From: Scedosporium boydii
Lineage: Eukaryota > Ascomycota > Sordariomycetes > Microascales > Microascaceae
DNA length: 64,000 nt
NCBI GenBank assembly: GCA_002221725.1
Contig: NJFT01000003.1
Coordinates: 1 to 64,000, forward strand
Reading direction: 5' to 3'
A model generated the notes under the pieces. That model saw nothing but the letters and a program-made list of their open reading frames with translations. It ran no database searches and had not been told where the DNA came from. Both the position numbers and the translations under genes were made by a program. Positions 34,101 to 45,275 of the stretch are shown here, one piece after another; positions within the stretch are counted from its first letter, which is position 1, and the number at the start of each line of letters is the position of its first letter.

Positions 34101-34358
34101 CGACGATCTGCTATATTTTTTCGATTCGAGTCGCCGAGATCTCGTCTTCGCAGACACCGACTTGCCCCGTTTCGAGGCTTTGCCTCGCACCGGAGTCGTC
34201 TTCTTTCCTTCCGTCGAACTCTTCTCGCGTATCGTGGCCGGCACGAAGCGCCACGGCGCCGAAGTGGCCCAGCATCGCTCGTGCATCCCGAGGGCAGTGC
34301 TCTGTAGGAGGGAGACTTTGCGCGCACCGCTGAGAGCGGAACTCCGCAGGCGGAGCAT
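31122..34358 (-). CDS. PET127: Pet127-like mitochondrial RNA-processing protein
   Basis: A single uninterrupted frame of 1078 residues. The first 45 residues are Arg/Ser/Leu-rich without acids until about 27, a good mitochondrial targeting sequence. A basic Lys-rich region with a polyalanine run (about 173-182) follows. The Pet127 core begins near residue 245 (DRCLFKPGVYPMQDTRSK, FDPYLATIMPIDQFDFS) and runs to about 670 (LAHFHYLLSAWRPIN, MDGIFVAYHNTQRIFGFQYI). The C-terminal third is acidic and low-complexity, ending in a conserved basic block (KGKPVWFVDKKEALEWNEVF). Yeast Pet127 is associated with the mitochondrial inner membrane and promotes 5' processing and turnover of mitochondrial transcripts. 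This protein is longer than the yeast one, mainly through its low-complexity parts. The first Met was taken because it starts the presequence. Confidence 0.9.
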   Translation of the reverse strand: MLRLRSSALSGARKVSLLQSTALGMHERCWATSAPWRFVPATIREKSSTEGKKTTPVRGKASKRGKSVSAKTRSRRLESKKYSRSSTKSLRSSLAMLSEQPDAATIGGVEEYIAGQHDELAAAASVAAPEEGSESVEDAAGVVKSVLERREISVESLNGVEPPPKRKRKKATPAAAAAAAAAKGEEGASASAGKKKPGRKSKKGGEGNAEGDLKGDLEVHRVTARSLKLTPLPQPPLSVPRLSYNLDRCLFKPGVYPMQDTRSKVYNFDPYLATIMPIDQFDFSALKAFVSSSEDAQLIELAAKNKKKYSGSTSSMSSMLAHFHYLLSAWRPINPANTSKEFVPESTNFTRILRAPAATFLHWKNGIYAIDADKQFDTANILSMMGKSMEKLFTVPKEEYELFRRSKSDQLTEEQRNGEEAFHYTTLGDFILRSQLDAHDPRLPQAGMFDIKTRAVLAIRMDAYDYHKGLGYEIRHRLGQFESFEREYYDMIRSAFLKYSLQVRMGRMDGIFVAYHNTQRIFGFQYIPIEEMDLALHGTNTVHLGDQEFRLSVHLLNDLLNRATEKFPNQSLRVHVEARPTNPPLLYFFARPVADDRIHHAQSMRRAEVDKFEKQMMGMAQRQADVEEEDEFEAGFDAESDEPRYSDGMSLAVWTEMNLKAEEAVKSDELGVGYVRRSIEEALEQSGLVEGKTPEEVQAYVETLLEILTDDVTAEQETSTAEEEQGSVEEDVVDEEERAMAQSVSKTFGPAQPEPAVSEPVPESLVAEESSPIEKAASESPEADPTSAEDRITVEEEAAAAEAEEAAVVESHRKVTLKDLIMRLAEQVDDRPALSPEEESMFAEQQTSKPTKLQTFERVLVQLLVESGDEGGDKSSKETTSTSASTDTAEADTTTKSASNSPSSPSSSSMNSSTTDATTDATSSVATDEAAAAVAALAEAEAEAEAEFDVEDPSEDLLGMILTIRNKVNGKYVTRPSSLTTTDRWSVEYSVRTMSEDRAKKLYSLVKARRRRALMNTEDERDKQWHVMFGRALPRLSKAGSDFRRRLEKQTKGKPVWFVDKKEALEWNEVFGDEAGKE
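33814..33840. repeat. (GCA)n trinucleotide repeat encoding polyalanine in PET127
   Basis: Nine GCA/CAG units read as alanine codons on the minus strand. The repeat is in frame, so length changes would add or remove whole residues. Confidence 0.9.
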
Positions 34359-35204
34359 CCTCGACAGAATGCTTTAAGTTCTGGTTCTCTTTTGTTCGCC
34401 CTCGACTTTTTTTCGGTTCAATTAGGTTCGTTTTTCGGTGATATTAGAATTACCGGGTTCGAATTAGGTCGCTATCGAATTCCAGCACATCATTCTGCCG
34501 ATCTAATATATCGATGGGAAGAATTGCTTGAACGGGGGCGGATCCTGGCTTGTAGAAATTTGAGTTCTGAAGCTTTGGGAGCTTTTCTCGTCCATAACTT
34601 TTTTCTTTCTTTCCATTTTCTCGATTAGGCGCGTTGGTCAGCGCGTTGTACAAAGTACTTCGCGCAACGCGCTGACACATGAATCTGCAGCTCGAAAGTA
34701 CGTACCTCCTCACCACCATCACGGCTATCACAGCCACCAATTATCGCTGGAAGAGCCTCAAGCTCGACAGGGACTTCAGCCTCGTTACCTTGGGCTGCTG
34801 CTTGATGCACTCGAAAAACAGAAAGAGACTGACCAAAGGTTGACCATCAAGATTATAGCACTTGGTACCTATTTAGAGAATCACCATTTAGAGAATCGCC
34901 ATGATCAGGCAGCTCCGGCTGCCACGAACTTCGTCCTCCAAATGGGTATTTTAATTAATCTCCCTTCTCATTTCCCATGAACTTTACGCCTTCCTTGAGC
35001 TGGCTGGAATATGCACGCAGATCAAAAGATTTCCCACTCCTGTATAAATGAACCCAGGCCTGTGGCCTCCGAGACTCCCAGAACTCCGTAACCCTCACAC
35101 ACCAAGACCAAATAAGCCCCATGTAAGCTGAAGGGGCGAAAAACAAGTTTGGCTCAAAATAATGATAGAACGCCGTAAAAATATAGACGGCGCCTCCGCC
35201 AACA
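34359..35204. promoter_or_regulatory. PET127 promoter and 3' flank of SCC4, with a hairpin element
   Basis: Both neighbours are on the minus strand. The region is AT-richer than its surroundings and contains a perfect 12-bp inverted repeat at 34637-34676. No gene is recognised. Confidence 0.55.
34637..34676. repeat. Perfect 12-bp inverted repeat (hairpin)
   Basis: Arms GTCAGCGCGTTG (34637-34648) and CAACGCGCTGAC (34665-34676) are exactly complementary. The 16-nt loop contains the palindrome AAGTACTT. A partial direct copy, GCGTTG, sits just upstream at 34631. Confidence 0.9.
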
Positions 35205-38200
35205 TCAAGCATTGTTCGCAGCCAAAGCCCTACTGGCAAACCCCGTCGCCGCATTATGAGCCTGATTCGCCTCCTCCGTCTGGCCCTGCACTTCATGCGA
35301 ATGGGCAAGCATACCATCCGCCACGCTCATCCACAGGTAATTGCCGTTCCGCCTCGCCTGAGTCGACGCCGCCTTGGCGCTCTTGAGCGCCTGCTCACCC
35401 ACGACGTTCTCAAAGAGCCGACACCTCATGATGTTGAGCGAAATCGCCAAGAAGTGCGTATTGCCGGCCATCTTCGAAGCGTTGAGGGCCGTATACATGC
35501 TGTTCTTGACCTGTTGGAGAGGCGGAGGCGGCTGCATCGTGATCGTCGCGAGGATGATGTTGTACGCCGTCCGGATCTCCACGTCGTGGTGATCCTGACA
35601 TAGCGGCCGTATCCTATCAAAGAGCCGCGTGGACTCTACCGTGTTCCGGTACTGCGGATGTTCCATGATCCAAAGAAGATTCATCTTGGCTAGGAGCGAC
35701 ATGTCAAGCCGTATATTCCTCTGCTGTGTCGTCGCGTCGCCAATCTCGAACCTGGGGTCGTTGTAGATGATCACCGCCTTTTCGAGGTCGCCCGTTCCCT
35801 GGTAGTAGATGCCCCATACGTAGAGTGATATGATCTCCATAGCGCTGTTTGCCGAAGCCACAACTGCTGCCTGAACCTTGTCAAGGCTTTCTCTTACTTT
35901 GCCCCATCTGCTTTGGGTGGCAGAGTAGAGTGCGATTAATATGTGGAGGTAGCAGTGCACTTCGTTTCTCCAGTTGGCCCGACGGACGGCATCTTGCAAT
36001 GACGGGAGCGGGTTCGTGTAGCTTGGGCCCCTCTCTTTGTTCCCTTTACGTATTGTCAGTATTGTACAGCGTTAGCGTTACAGAATGCGATAGACAACCT
36101 ACATCTCGCCAATGTGTCGAGCGCCTCCTCCCAGAAGTCCAGCGTTCTATGCTGGCTGCCGGTCGACCTTGAGACAAAGGCTAAGCCACTAAAAGTCATC
36201 CTGTACCCACATTTGTTAGCTCCTTGAGAAACGGTCTTCAGGTGGAAACGCCCGCTGTTTTCCGGGGCGGCACTTACACCAAAATATATAGCTCCGCCTT
36301 GGCCACGTACGAGAGAACAAGGTAGTCGTTAGAATCTTCCGGCCGGCCCGCTTCGATAATGGCGGCGGTGTCTTCGCTTATTGGCGGCGTTCCCGTCGCC
36401 TTCTTGACAGGTAACCTCAATGAAGCGGCTGAGGTCTGCCAGTCAGTGGCCTCGTCCATGCGAATCTGCAATGCCTTTAACTTCTGAATCATGATGTCCG
36501 GATTTTTCTGCTGCATGCTGCACGCAAGATCGAGCAATAGAATGAGAATGTCCACCTGCGGTATCCGGAGGAGAGGGTTGAGCTGGTATTTGGACGCTCT
36601 AGCGATGCACTCCTGCACCCGATCGAGGGTGTCCTCCTTGGTTGTTTTGAGAAGGGCTAGGCCTTCGAGCAATGAGGCAAAAGCTTCGAGAGCGTAGTCG
36701 CCGCGGCTGTGCGCAAACGATGCTATCGTTCGTAGGTTCTCTAACGCCGGACCGTCGGACGGCATTCCAGATTGAAGATAGAACGAGGCTTTTAGAAATC
36801 GGAATGCATAATTCCAGTGAACATGGCGCGAACTAGGAACAGTCAATAACGGCTCTCGGGAAGCAAAATGCAACATGTTTTCTAGACTTACGCAATCTCG
36901 GTAATCATGCGATCTGCCGCATGAAGCGCGCCTTTGACATGTCCTCTCTGAAACAACAGCTTTGCTTGCAGATACGCCATGGAATACTTGAGATCAAGAA
37001 ACCGGTGCTAAGAAATCGTGTTACGGGGTTGCTCATAGGGGGAATTAACCATAATGCGAAGAAACATACCTTGTCGCAAAGCTTGATCCCCTTTGATAGC
37101 GCCGTCTCGGCCTCCATCAAGTTTTCCGTGTCCTCATAGAGAATTGATGCGTACCGTAGCCTCACCTTGGCCTCTTGCCTTGGCGTCAGCCGACTGCTTA
37201 GTAGAGACGTCTCGAGACACGAAAGACCGGTAGCGATCAACTTCTGATACTCCGAAACCGCTGCACCCGAAGACGACGATACGACATCTTGCAAGTTCCC
37301 ACGCGCCTTGGCGAAACATTCTTCAGCTACACAGATGAGCATCGAATTCGTATCGGCGACCAGGGACCTGCCGGATACAGAAGGAGATCTCTTTGATATA
37401 ATCGAAGACCTCGCTGAGAGAGCCGGAGAGTTCGTCATCGTCGTCTTCGGGCTCGCATGCGACCTTTGTTGTTGCGCCTCCGTATAGCCGCTACCAGTGA
37501 ACACGGGGCTCTGGCCAATGGCCGGACTCTGCGCCTGTCGGGGAGGCTTCGGGGCTATTGGGGCGACGGGTGATTGGATGGGTGGAGGTCCCGGAGTGGC
37601 CACATGAATCGAATCGAGCGTCACAACTTGGTGGGCAGGTGATGACGGTATCGGTGCGGGCGTCGGCGTCAGCGCTGGTATAGGTGATGGTGCAGGCATG
37701 GGCGAGGTGATCGGCGGTAGCGAAGGAGCGAGGACAGGGGAGGGTGAGTACTGGATGGGCCGAGGAAGTTGCTGCGCTTGGTGAATGCGCTGCGCTTGCT
37801 GCATATGAAGTTGTTGATGAGGATAAACGGGTGTCGATCTGCCGACCAGATGGGACTGCGATTGTCCGTCAAACTGCATAATCGAAGGCGACTGTTGTAG
37901 AGTTTGCGGCTGTTGTTGCTGACGGGACAACTGTTGTTGGGGCAAACTCGGGCTATAGACACTCTGGAAAGGCGTAAGCTGAGCCTGGGTGTGCATATTC
38001 CCATTTACCGCCAACATGTTGGTTGTATAGTATGAAGGAAGCTGCTGGGGCTGTTGTTGGTGCTGTTGCTGTTGCGGATGTTGGCGCTGGAGCGGCCGCG
38101 GCTGGAGAGGCGGTTGCTGTTGGAACTGCTGGTGGTAATGTTGATGCGTCTGCGTTTGCTGTGGATGGCCTTGCATCTGATGCCCCTGATGTCCAACACC

Positions 38201-38338
38201 GCCCATTGCATACGGCATGTCGGGAAACTGCGTCCCAGCAGGAGGCATATTTCCATACATTTGGTGATATGGGACTTGGGGTAGGCGCTGCCGGCCGTTA
38301 AACCCCTGCCCTGAAGGCAAAGAGCCTCGGTAGGTCAT
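35205..38338 (-). CDS. SCC4: Cohesin loader subunit Scc4/Mau2
   Basis: Five exons on the minus strand: 37070-38338, 36892-37007, 36278-36832, 36103-36200 and 35205-36043. They give 958 residues in frame. The first 330 residues are a Gln/Pro-rich disordered arm. The rest is an all-helical TPR-like superhelix of the MAU2 family (CVAEECFAKARGNL, CLETSLLSSRLTPRQEAKVR, YEDTENLMEAETALSKG, HRFLDLKYSMAYLQAKLLFQ). With Scc2/NIPBL it loads cohesin on chromatin. Exon 4 was ended at a GTAGGT donor because the nearer GTTGTC donor breaks the frame. The Gln-rich arm is long compared with yeast Scc4. It diverges from the chromodomain gene across a 1.5-kb shared upstream region. Confidence 0.9.
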
Positions 38339-39887
38339 CGCAGCGAGGACATGGGATGCGAGTAACGATGCAGGACGCGGCGACGTGCTCGATCTCGAAC
38401 GGATGCAAGGCGAATTCCGGGGAACGGTTGTATCGGATAGCGGTGATTGTTAGAGCGCGAAGAAGATCTTCGTTGGGATCGATACGCGTCTGGATCTTGT
38501 TCGGAATAGATCTTTGTCTATCGTCGGCTCGACGAGAAATACGTACTATATCGCGCGCTAGAATAGAGTGACCCCGAAGCTTCACGAGAAGATGCGATTG
38601 TTCTACCGATGAGTGAAGACGGAAAAAAAAATACACAGCGAGACGAGGAAGGAAAGGCTACGAGGGACGAGGGACGTCGGCTTCAAATGGAAGGAGTGGC
38701 GTTGACATGTGGGTCCTATTAGCCTACCATGAGGATTGGAAGGAACAGCCCAATGCCTGTCAATGAACATTTCTCAGCGTGACTGGACCTCTCGGCTGAT
38801 GCAAACAGGAGTCAAACTCAGCCGCCTCCAGTTGCAGCAAAGAATCTATAATCACGTGACACGTGACTGGAGACACTTTCAGATACCTCGGTGGTACAAA
38901 CAACAAACAAGCAAGCAGGCAGTGACATTTACCCCGGCACCCATTCGGTGGGAATCCATTCCGCACTGAATTTTATCACATATGAACAGAGTAAGCTTCC
39001 ACCCAAAGGCATCTTGCAGGACTGCCATGGAATGAGATTGCTCTGATGGGGTCGGGGAGGGTTTGCTCCGAAGGGGTCTGTGTCAGCCCGCCCAAGGAAC
39101 ACAAACCTTAAGAGAGCCAGGCAATCGCGGGGACCTGTAAGGCCAGACCGTAATATAAGGCAAACACCAATCGACATAAACTACGACCGCCTAGCTGAGT
39201 TGTTTTTAAGCCGCCGACCGACGCGTCTGCATAACGTTTTCGTCTGACTGCCTCGTTGATGAGAGCCAGCGCATCAAGCATTACTCTTTATATATGCTAC
39301 CCTATCCACTCTCTGCAGTGTCATTGTTGGAGAAAGGACTGGAGCTAGACTTGCTCGAAATATCATTTAACCCTCCATTGCTGCCCAAGCCAAAATCTTC
39401 CATGCAGGTGCGGCCCGGATCATTGTTCTTCTGTTTACCTCGGAATTTTATATACAGCAGGAGACTGTCATGTAGGTATCTTTTCCTTTTCTTCATGGAA
39501 ACTTCCAAATTTCCCCCACCTCCATCAATTTCTACCCCCTCCAAAAACCACCAGGCTGCGCTTTTCTCTCTCAGAAAGGTACTGCTAAGTACCCTTTTCG
39601 CAGCCACACTGGATTCACTTGAGTGTACGAAGTACTCTGTATGTTGTACCTTTTCTTGCACTAACAATTAATCCTTGACCAGGCTAGCCTTGCCACACCC
39701 ACACACCCCCCAACACAACACGCCCCCTACGTCTTTCCTTATTCTTTTACTGTGTGAGGCGCCTAACAAGGTCAGTGACCAGTTGCGATCTTTCTTCTCA
39801 GCCTTGTGGAAGCTGTATTGACCTTCCCGTCTGCCACAGCCTCGCAGAATCCCATAGCAGGCTGAGAGATTGCGATAAGTGGCGTTA
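38339..39887. promoter_or_regulatory. Divergent promoter between SCC4 and the chromodomain gene
   Basis: This region carries the upstream sequences of both genes. One exact TACGAAGTA word lies at 39626-39634. No gene is recognised; the open frames are short. Confidence 0.55.
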
Positions 39888-42800
39888 ATGTCCAAACGAC
39901 GTCGTCACACAAATCCCCCTCCTACCCGGTCCTATAACTCATCATCTCCAATATCGTCGACACAAGACGACGGCTGGTATTCCATCAAAGAGATACTAGA
40001 TGAGAGGAGAACAAAGTCAGGCAAGCTAGAGTACTTGGTAGATTGGGAAGGATTAAACCCAGAAACCGGAGAGCCTTACGAGCCCTGGTGGGTAAGTAGC
40101 ATTTTCTGCCCCTCTCTCTCTCTCCCTCGCCCCCCCTCTCCTGACTTTTTTGCGGCCCCTTGTTCTTCCTAGAGAGTGGCGTCCGAAAACGCTAAACTAT
40201 TTATTTTATTCTAGATACGCGCAAGCGAAGTCACAGCCGATGCAATAGCAGAGTGGAGATTTCGAAAAGCTGCCCGAGAGAAACCCAGTCCCCGACGAAA
40301 GGACACAACTCCAGCCGCGTCACTCCGTGGTAGCCGTGCCCCCGAACAGGCCCCCTCTTCTTCAAGCCAGACTCTCCCACGAGCAGCGTCATTACAAATA
40401 GACGAGCGACCCCACAAGAAACGACGCTTGAGACCCACCGCATCTGATTCATCGTCGCCCGTTGCGCCTAGTCAATCTCAAGACACCGAATACCGACCTA
40501 CTCAGGGATGGAATCCACCTTCCCCACGTTACCGTTCCGGTGAGATCTTGGTAGAATTAAGACCTGCGCCTGACCTTAACCCGTCAGAATACGACACCGT
40601 CGGACCGTCGCAGAGTTCGGCAGCAGAGAGCGCGCCTCAACCCCAGAGCTCGCAACTCCAGAACTCACAACCCCCGAGCTCGCAACCTCATTCTTTTTCG
40701 TCATCTCCGCCGGCCCCCCCAAGGCGAGACGTGAGCCAGCGAACGATCCCTGACTCACAGGAGCAGCCCTACAGTCAGAGCCAGGACACTCCTATTGATC
40801 CTCGTGCAGCGTCTAACACCCTCCGTGCGATTCTGGGCTTGCCGCAATCCCCAATCATTCTACACAGCTCGCCTCCTGCAATACGTCCGAGACGTCCTCT
40901 TCCATCTTCCCGAGACCCATCATCCGCCCGGCCTCGTGCGCTATCTTTATTCTCCCGCCCCTCCTTACCAGGGGTGTTGAGACGACCAGACACAGAGAGG
41001 GAGGATCGAGCGACCATAACCTCGCAAAGCACTGCTGCCCGGACTAGCCTTAGCATACCTTCTCGCCAACCGGATCCTCTCCCTACGCACATCGATAGCC
41101 AGCGTTCTCCGCTTTCGATACCTTCTTCATACGCTCCCCGATTGAACTCTTCTCAGGATAACCACTCTTACCGTCGTTATTCACTGCCACCGACTTCGAA
41201 CCATTCCCAAGCTACTCCGCAGTTTCTCACGCAACCGCCTTTGACCCTCCCCCCAATCAGCACTTGGTCGTCCCAATCATTACGCACTCATTCATCCTAT
41301 CGGGCAGCTCGGACTCCTCTACCCTTCTATCCTAGTACGGGGAGCTCTCGAGTACCTGAGAGTGTTCCCAGCCACCGAAGCCAGAGTTCCAACCATAGCA
41401 GAGCTGCTGATTACGGGTCAGCCCAAGCCCGCGAATCCTACCTCTACCTCACCCAAGTTGGACCTAATCCCTTGAACAGCTCCCAACAGCTGAGTAATAG
41501 TGTCAGTCGGAGCACCACCCAAGAACGGCTCATCCCAGAAACTGTATTGCGCAGGCCACAGCAGTACCACCCGGATATTCTAGGAAGGAGACCGCCCTTG
41601 TCCACCCTTGTAAACAGAGGGTTTAGCCAGAGGAGCGGCAATCACATTCCATTATCCCCCAATCGTTCTAAGAATACGGGGGCAAGCCAAAACCACGTCC
41701 AGAGTCCATCAGCAGTGAGAATGGACGACAGCCAGCCCCCTCCAAGTTCGGCTGCGGCTGAGCTACTTCAAATGCAGCAACAATTCTTGACACAGCATGA
41801 AGAGCCTTTGCCTTCACTTCCAACCACTTCCTCTTCAGTGCAGCCGAGCGCTCCAGACGCAAGAGTGCCAGAGACCCAGCCTTCTCCTATGAGGGCCCTT
41901 CAAGATCCGATGCTTTCAGGCGGCGGAACTCAACCCGAAGAACGGACTAACGTCCTAGGCCCTCCTTTCAGGCCAGATACCGAACGGGAGATGCAACCCT
42001 CGCTGTCAAGTGCTCCACTATTCCATCCTTCACCAGCTGTACCTACCAGCCATGACATTGTCTCGCAAAGTCAGCCCCCACTCGAGCCTGCGACTGTCGC
42101 GCCCCTTGATGTGCATCCCCTCACGCTGAACCCTGCGGCGGTGTTCCCATCTAATCTGACGACTGGGACGGAGATTCCTCTTAGTGGTCGTCGACTGCCA
42201 AGCCACCAGGACCTCTTCACTCGGCCTCCAGAGTTTCATATCGGCGCCGCGACTGATGCGACGAATGAATCAGGCGACGAAAGCAGCGATGCTGAGGACT
42301 TATCGAGAGTCTCCTATCCCACCGAGGTCAAAGAGTACACAGTTACCCTTCCTTTTAACGCGAGTCGCCGCCCACACTACGATGACATGATCCTCGAAGC
42401 CCGACCCGACATTGAAGAATTTTGCTCAGTGTTCCACAACGAAGTTTTGAGAACACCCAAGCCCTCATCCGTCCACAAAATTGAGAAGCTATTTCTGAAG
42501 CTGCTTGATGCCTGCGACTACCCCGCAGAACTGAATTCGCAATCTCTCAAGACGATGTCACCCAAGGAGATCCAAAAGTATGCCTTCGAGTCAAATTCGA
42601 AGTATGCCTTTATCTGGGAACTGTTGCATCTTGTTCAGGACGTCCTTGACCTGAAGGTTCTCATAGTCGCACGCTCTGAAAAGATCCTCTTCCTACTGCA
42701 ATCCCTCCTTCTTGCCGATGGATATGCTTACTCGCGGACCGGACTTCGGGACATGCAAGAGGGCCATGCCAAGTGGCCCATCAATGTCGTTCTATCTTTA

Positions 42801-44408
42801 CCCAACCAAGCCGTTGCGGAACGTCCATCGGACTTTGATCTCATTATTGGTTTCGACTATGAATTTAAGCGCTCCAATATTGCCTCTCGGCTTGCCGAAA
42901 CTAATTCTGGAGAAATCAAACAGCCCATGGTCCTTCAGCTGGTTATCACTCATTCCATCGAACACCTTGATCTCGCTATCACGGAGAGGGACCCCGACAT
43001 GCCGAGCTTCGACCACAAGAACGCCATCGTCATCGGTTTGACTAAGTTGCGACGGCTTATCCTCAATCCGGACACGGGACGAGAACTGCCTCATCAGACA
43101 GCGGAACGTTTTGCGAATCAGCTTAAGCATTACAATGAGGACTTTGTCTGGGAACCTATCGGCCTGCCTGATGAGATTTTGAACTTTTACCTCGAGTCTA
43201 GCCAGCCTAGCCAGCCGCCGCTTGAGATTGAAAGTTTGCAGAGCAGGAAGCGCAAGCTCGTAAGTGATGAGATGAGAACCTATCTAAGAGCACAACTAAC
43301 CAAGTTTTTAATCTTACAGGGCGACACGGAAAGTATTGCGAGCAAGCGACGTAGGATCTCTAAGACGCTTGGGCCGATGGTGAACGCGGAGCGCATCGAG
43401 GCACTCGCCCCGATCATTCGGTGCCTTGGCCCAGAGGTTCTCGATCGCGAGGACTTGTCGGACGAGACCACCGTCCCCACCGCTTTGCTGGCGGCGATGG
43501 AGGCCAAGGTAAACGACCAACGCGTGGCATTGCAAGAATCGAGGGCCCTTGTCAAGGAACTCCGTCGTCTTGTGGAGTCTCTTGAGACACAAAACAATGG
43601 ATTTGCCGACTCTGTCAATGCAATCCAAACCAAGCATCTTGTGGCTGTTGAAGAGAGAGCCAAGTTCCATCGCGAGAGGGACTCTGCGCTTCTCGAGGTC
43701 AAGAGGCTCTCAGAGCGCCTGCAAGCTACCGAGGAAGCAAAGTCCAAACTTTCCGATGAAGTCACCAAGCTCAAGGCTGCTCTACCCCAGAAGGAATCGA
43801 CTGACAATCCTGGTGCAACCGAAGCTGTCCCCTATTCTTCGCCCTCCACCAAACCCCCGCAGGAGGGACAAGAAGCCAATCCCCAGGACGAGAAACTCAA
43901 GCAAGCCACAGTAGAAGTGCAGCGCCTCACTCGGAAAGTAGAAAACGCCGAGCGCGATCTCGACTATACGCGCCAAGCGTACCAGAACGCCTCTCAGTCA
44001 GCCAGCGACCTCGGCAACGAGAACCGCGAGCTTTCCGCGCGGATCAAAGACCTCGAGCACAAGGCCTCGGAGAACCTCCGCCAGATTCACGAAACCAACC
44101 TCCGCAACCAGATCGACCAGCTCGGCAAGATCAACGACGAGCAGACGACGACCCTGCGCGAGCGCGAATGGGAGCTCGATCGGCTGCGCGACGAGGTGAG
44201 GGTGCTCAAGGCCGCTAGGCGGGAAACGAGGCAGTCGAGCGTGCCGAGGAGTCCACGCATGGGCATGATGAGTCCTAGGACCGGGGGGAGGGTGTCGGCT
44301 AGTAGGGGGTCGAGTCCAGCGCCGATTAGTGAGGTGGGCGGTGGACCGGGCGTGCCGTTGTTTAACCAGCAGCCTGGAAATGGACGGTGGGGACACCTAC
44401 GTGACTGA
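39888..44408 (+). CDS. Chromodomain protein with HDA1-complex subunit 2/3-type domain and coiled coil (CDP-2-like)
   Basis: Three exons are proposed: 39888-40091, 40215-43259 and 43320-44408, giving 1445 residues. A chromodomain spans about residues 29-85 (GWYSIKEILDERR, KLEYLVDWEGL, YEPWW). Two likely methyl-lysine cage aromatics (Tyr31, Trp53) are present, but a Leu follows where HP1 has Tyr. A 680-residue Ser/Pro/Gln-rich linker comes next, then a helicase-like HDA2/3 fold at about 771-1080 (VKEYTVTLPFNASRR, VLDLKVLIVARSEKIL, DFDLIIGFDYEFKRSNI). A long coiled coil of about 250 residues follows. In Neurospora a chromodomain protein, CDP-2, belongs to the HP1-HDA-1-CHAP silencing complex, so this may be its counterpart; that match is inferred. 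The start at 39888 is the first ATG of the frame. Confidence 0.82.
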
Positions 44409-45275
44409 GGATATCGATTTTGATCGACGGTAACAAGTTTCTCGGAGAGAGAGAAAGGGGGGGAATGCCAAGGAGGTTTTATGTGATGGATGATAGTGTT
44501 ATTTGATGAGGACACTGGGCATTTTCTTGCCTTGTGTTTTTGTCCTTCCTGTTTATTTTTTTTCTTACTTTTGGGCCTCTCTGAAAGCAGCCTTGCACAG
44601 AAGGAGTTCCTTCCAGGTTCCTTCCGGTTAGAAGAGGTTTACATTCAGGGACAGGCTGGGTGGATTGTGAAGAGAGTTGAGAGATGACGCGGGGTCCATA
44701 TTAGAACGCTTTGTTTTTTACGTAGTAGACTCGTTTGCCGGATAGAAAGAGAACACGATTTTCGACGATAATATTCGATCGTCCCTTGGATCTCGTGATT
44801 ATGAGTGGTGTTCGCTGGCTAGGTTCCCAGGTTGCATGTCCGTCGAGGATGTTCCACGTCTCCCGATGGAGACGGGCGTCGGCCGAGACGGAAGAGTTAA
44901 GTCCGCAGTGCGATGTGGTCGGTAAGGAACGACGACGAGCCTGGCTATATGAAAAACTCACATTCTATTTCCCTATCTTCAACTACTCTAGAGCCTGCTA
45001 TCTTTCAACAACACAAAAAGGAGGATAAGATGTACAAATTCCAGACTTTTTGAGAGCCTGAAACCTTGAGGTTGTGTTCAAAAAACCCGTTTTCTCTTTT
45101 AACCCCACGACCCCCGTATGGTGCCTCTTTTTTCCAAATCGAATATACAGATTGTGGTGGAGATTTTTCTTTTTTTCTTTACACGCTCGGGATTTGTGGT
45201 CTATTCGGTTCGGTTCGGGGGTTTCGAAATTAAAAGCTCGGGTTTATTGATGTTCTTTTTCTTTCTTGCGAAAAT
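44409..45275. other. Intergenic region between convergent genes
   Basis: 3' flanks of the chromodomain gene and COX6. T-rich tracts lie at 44530-44575 and 45120-45260. No gene is recognised. Confidence 0.55.

Noticed and set aside
43260..43319. Treating the chromodomain gene as unspliced here
   Set aside because: Donor, branch-like site and acceptor are all consensus, so an intron is more likely; retention is kept as a finding.
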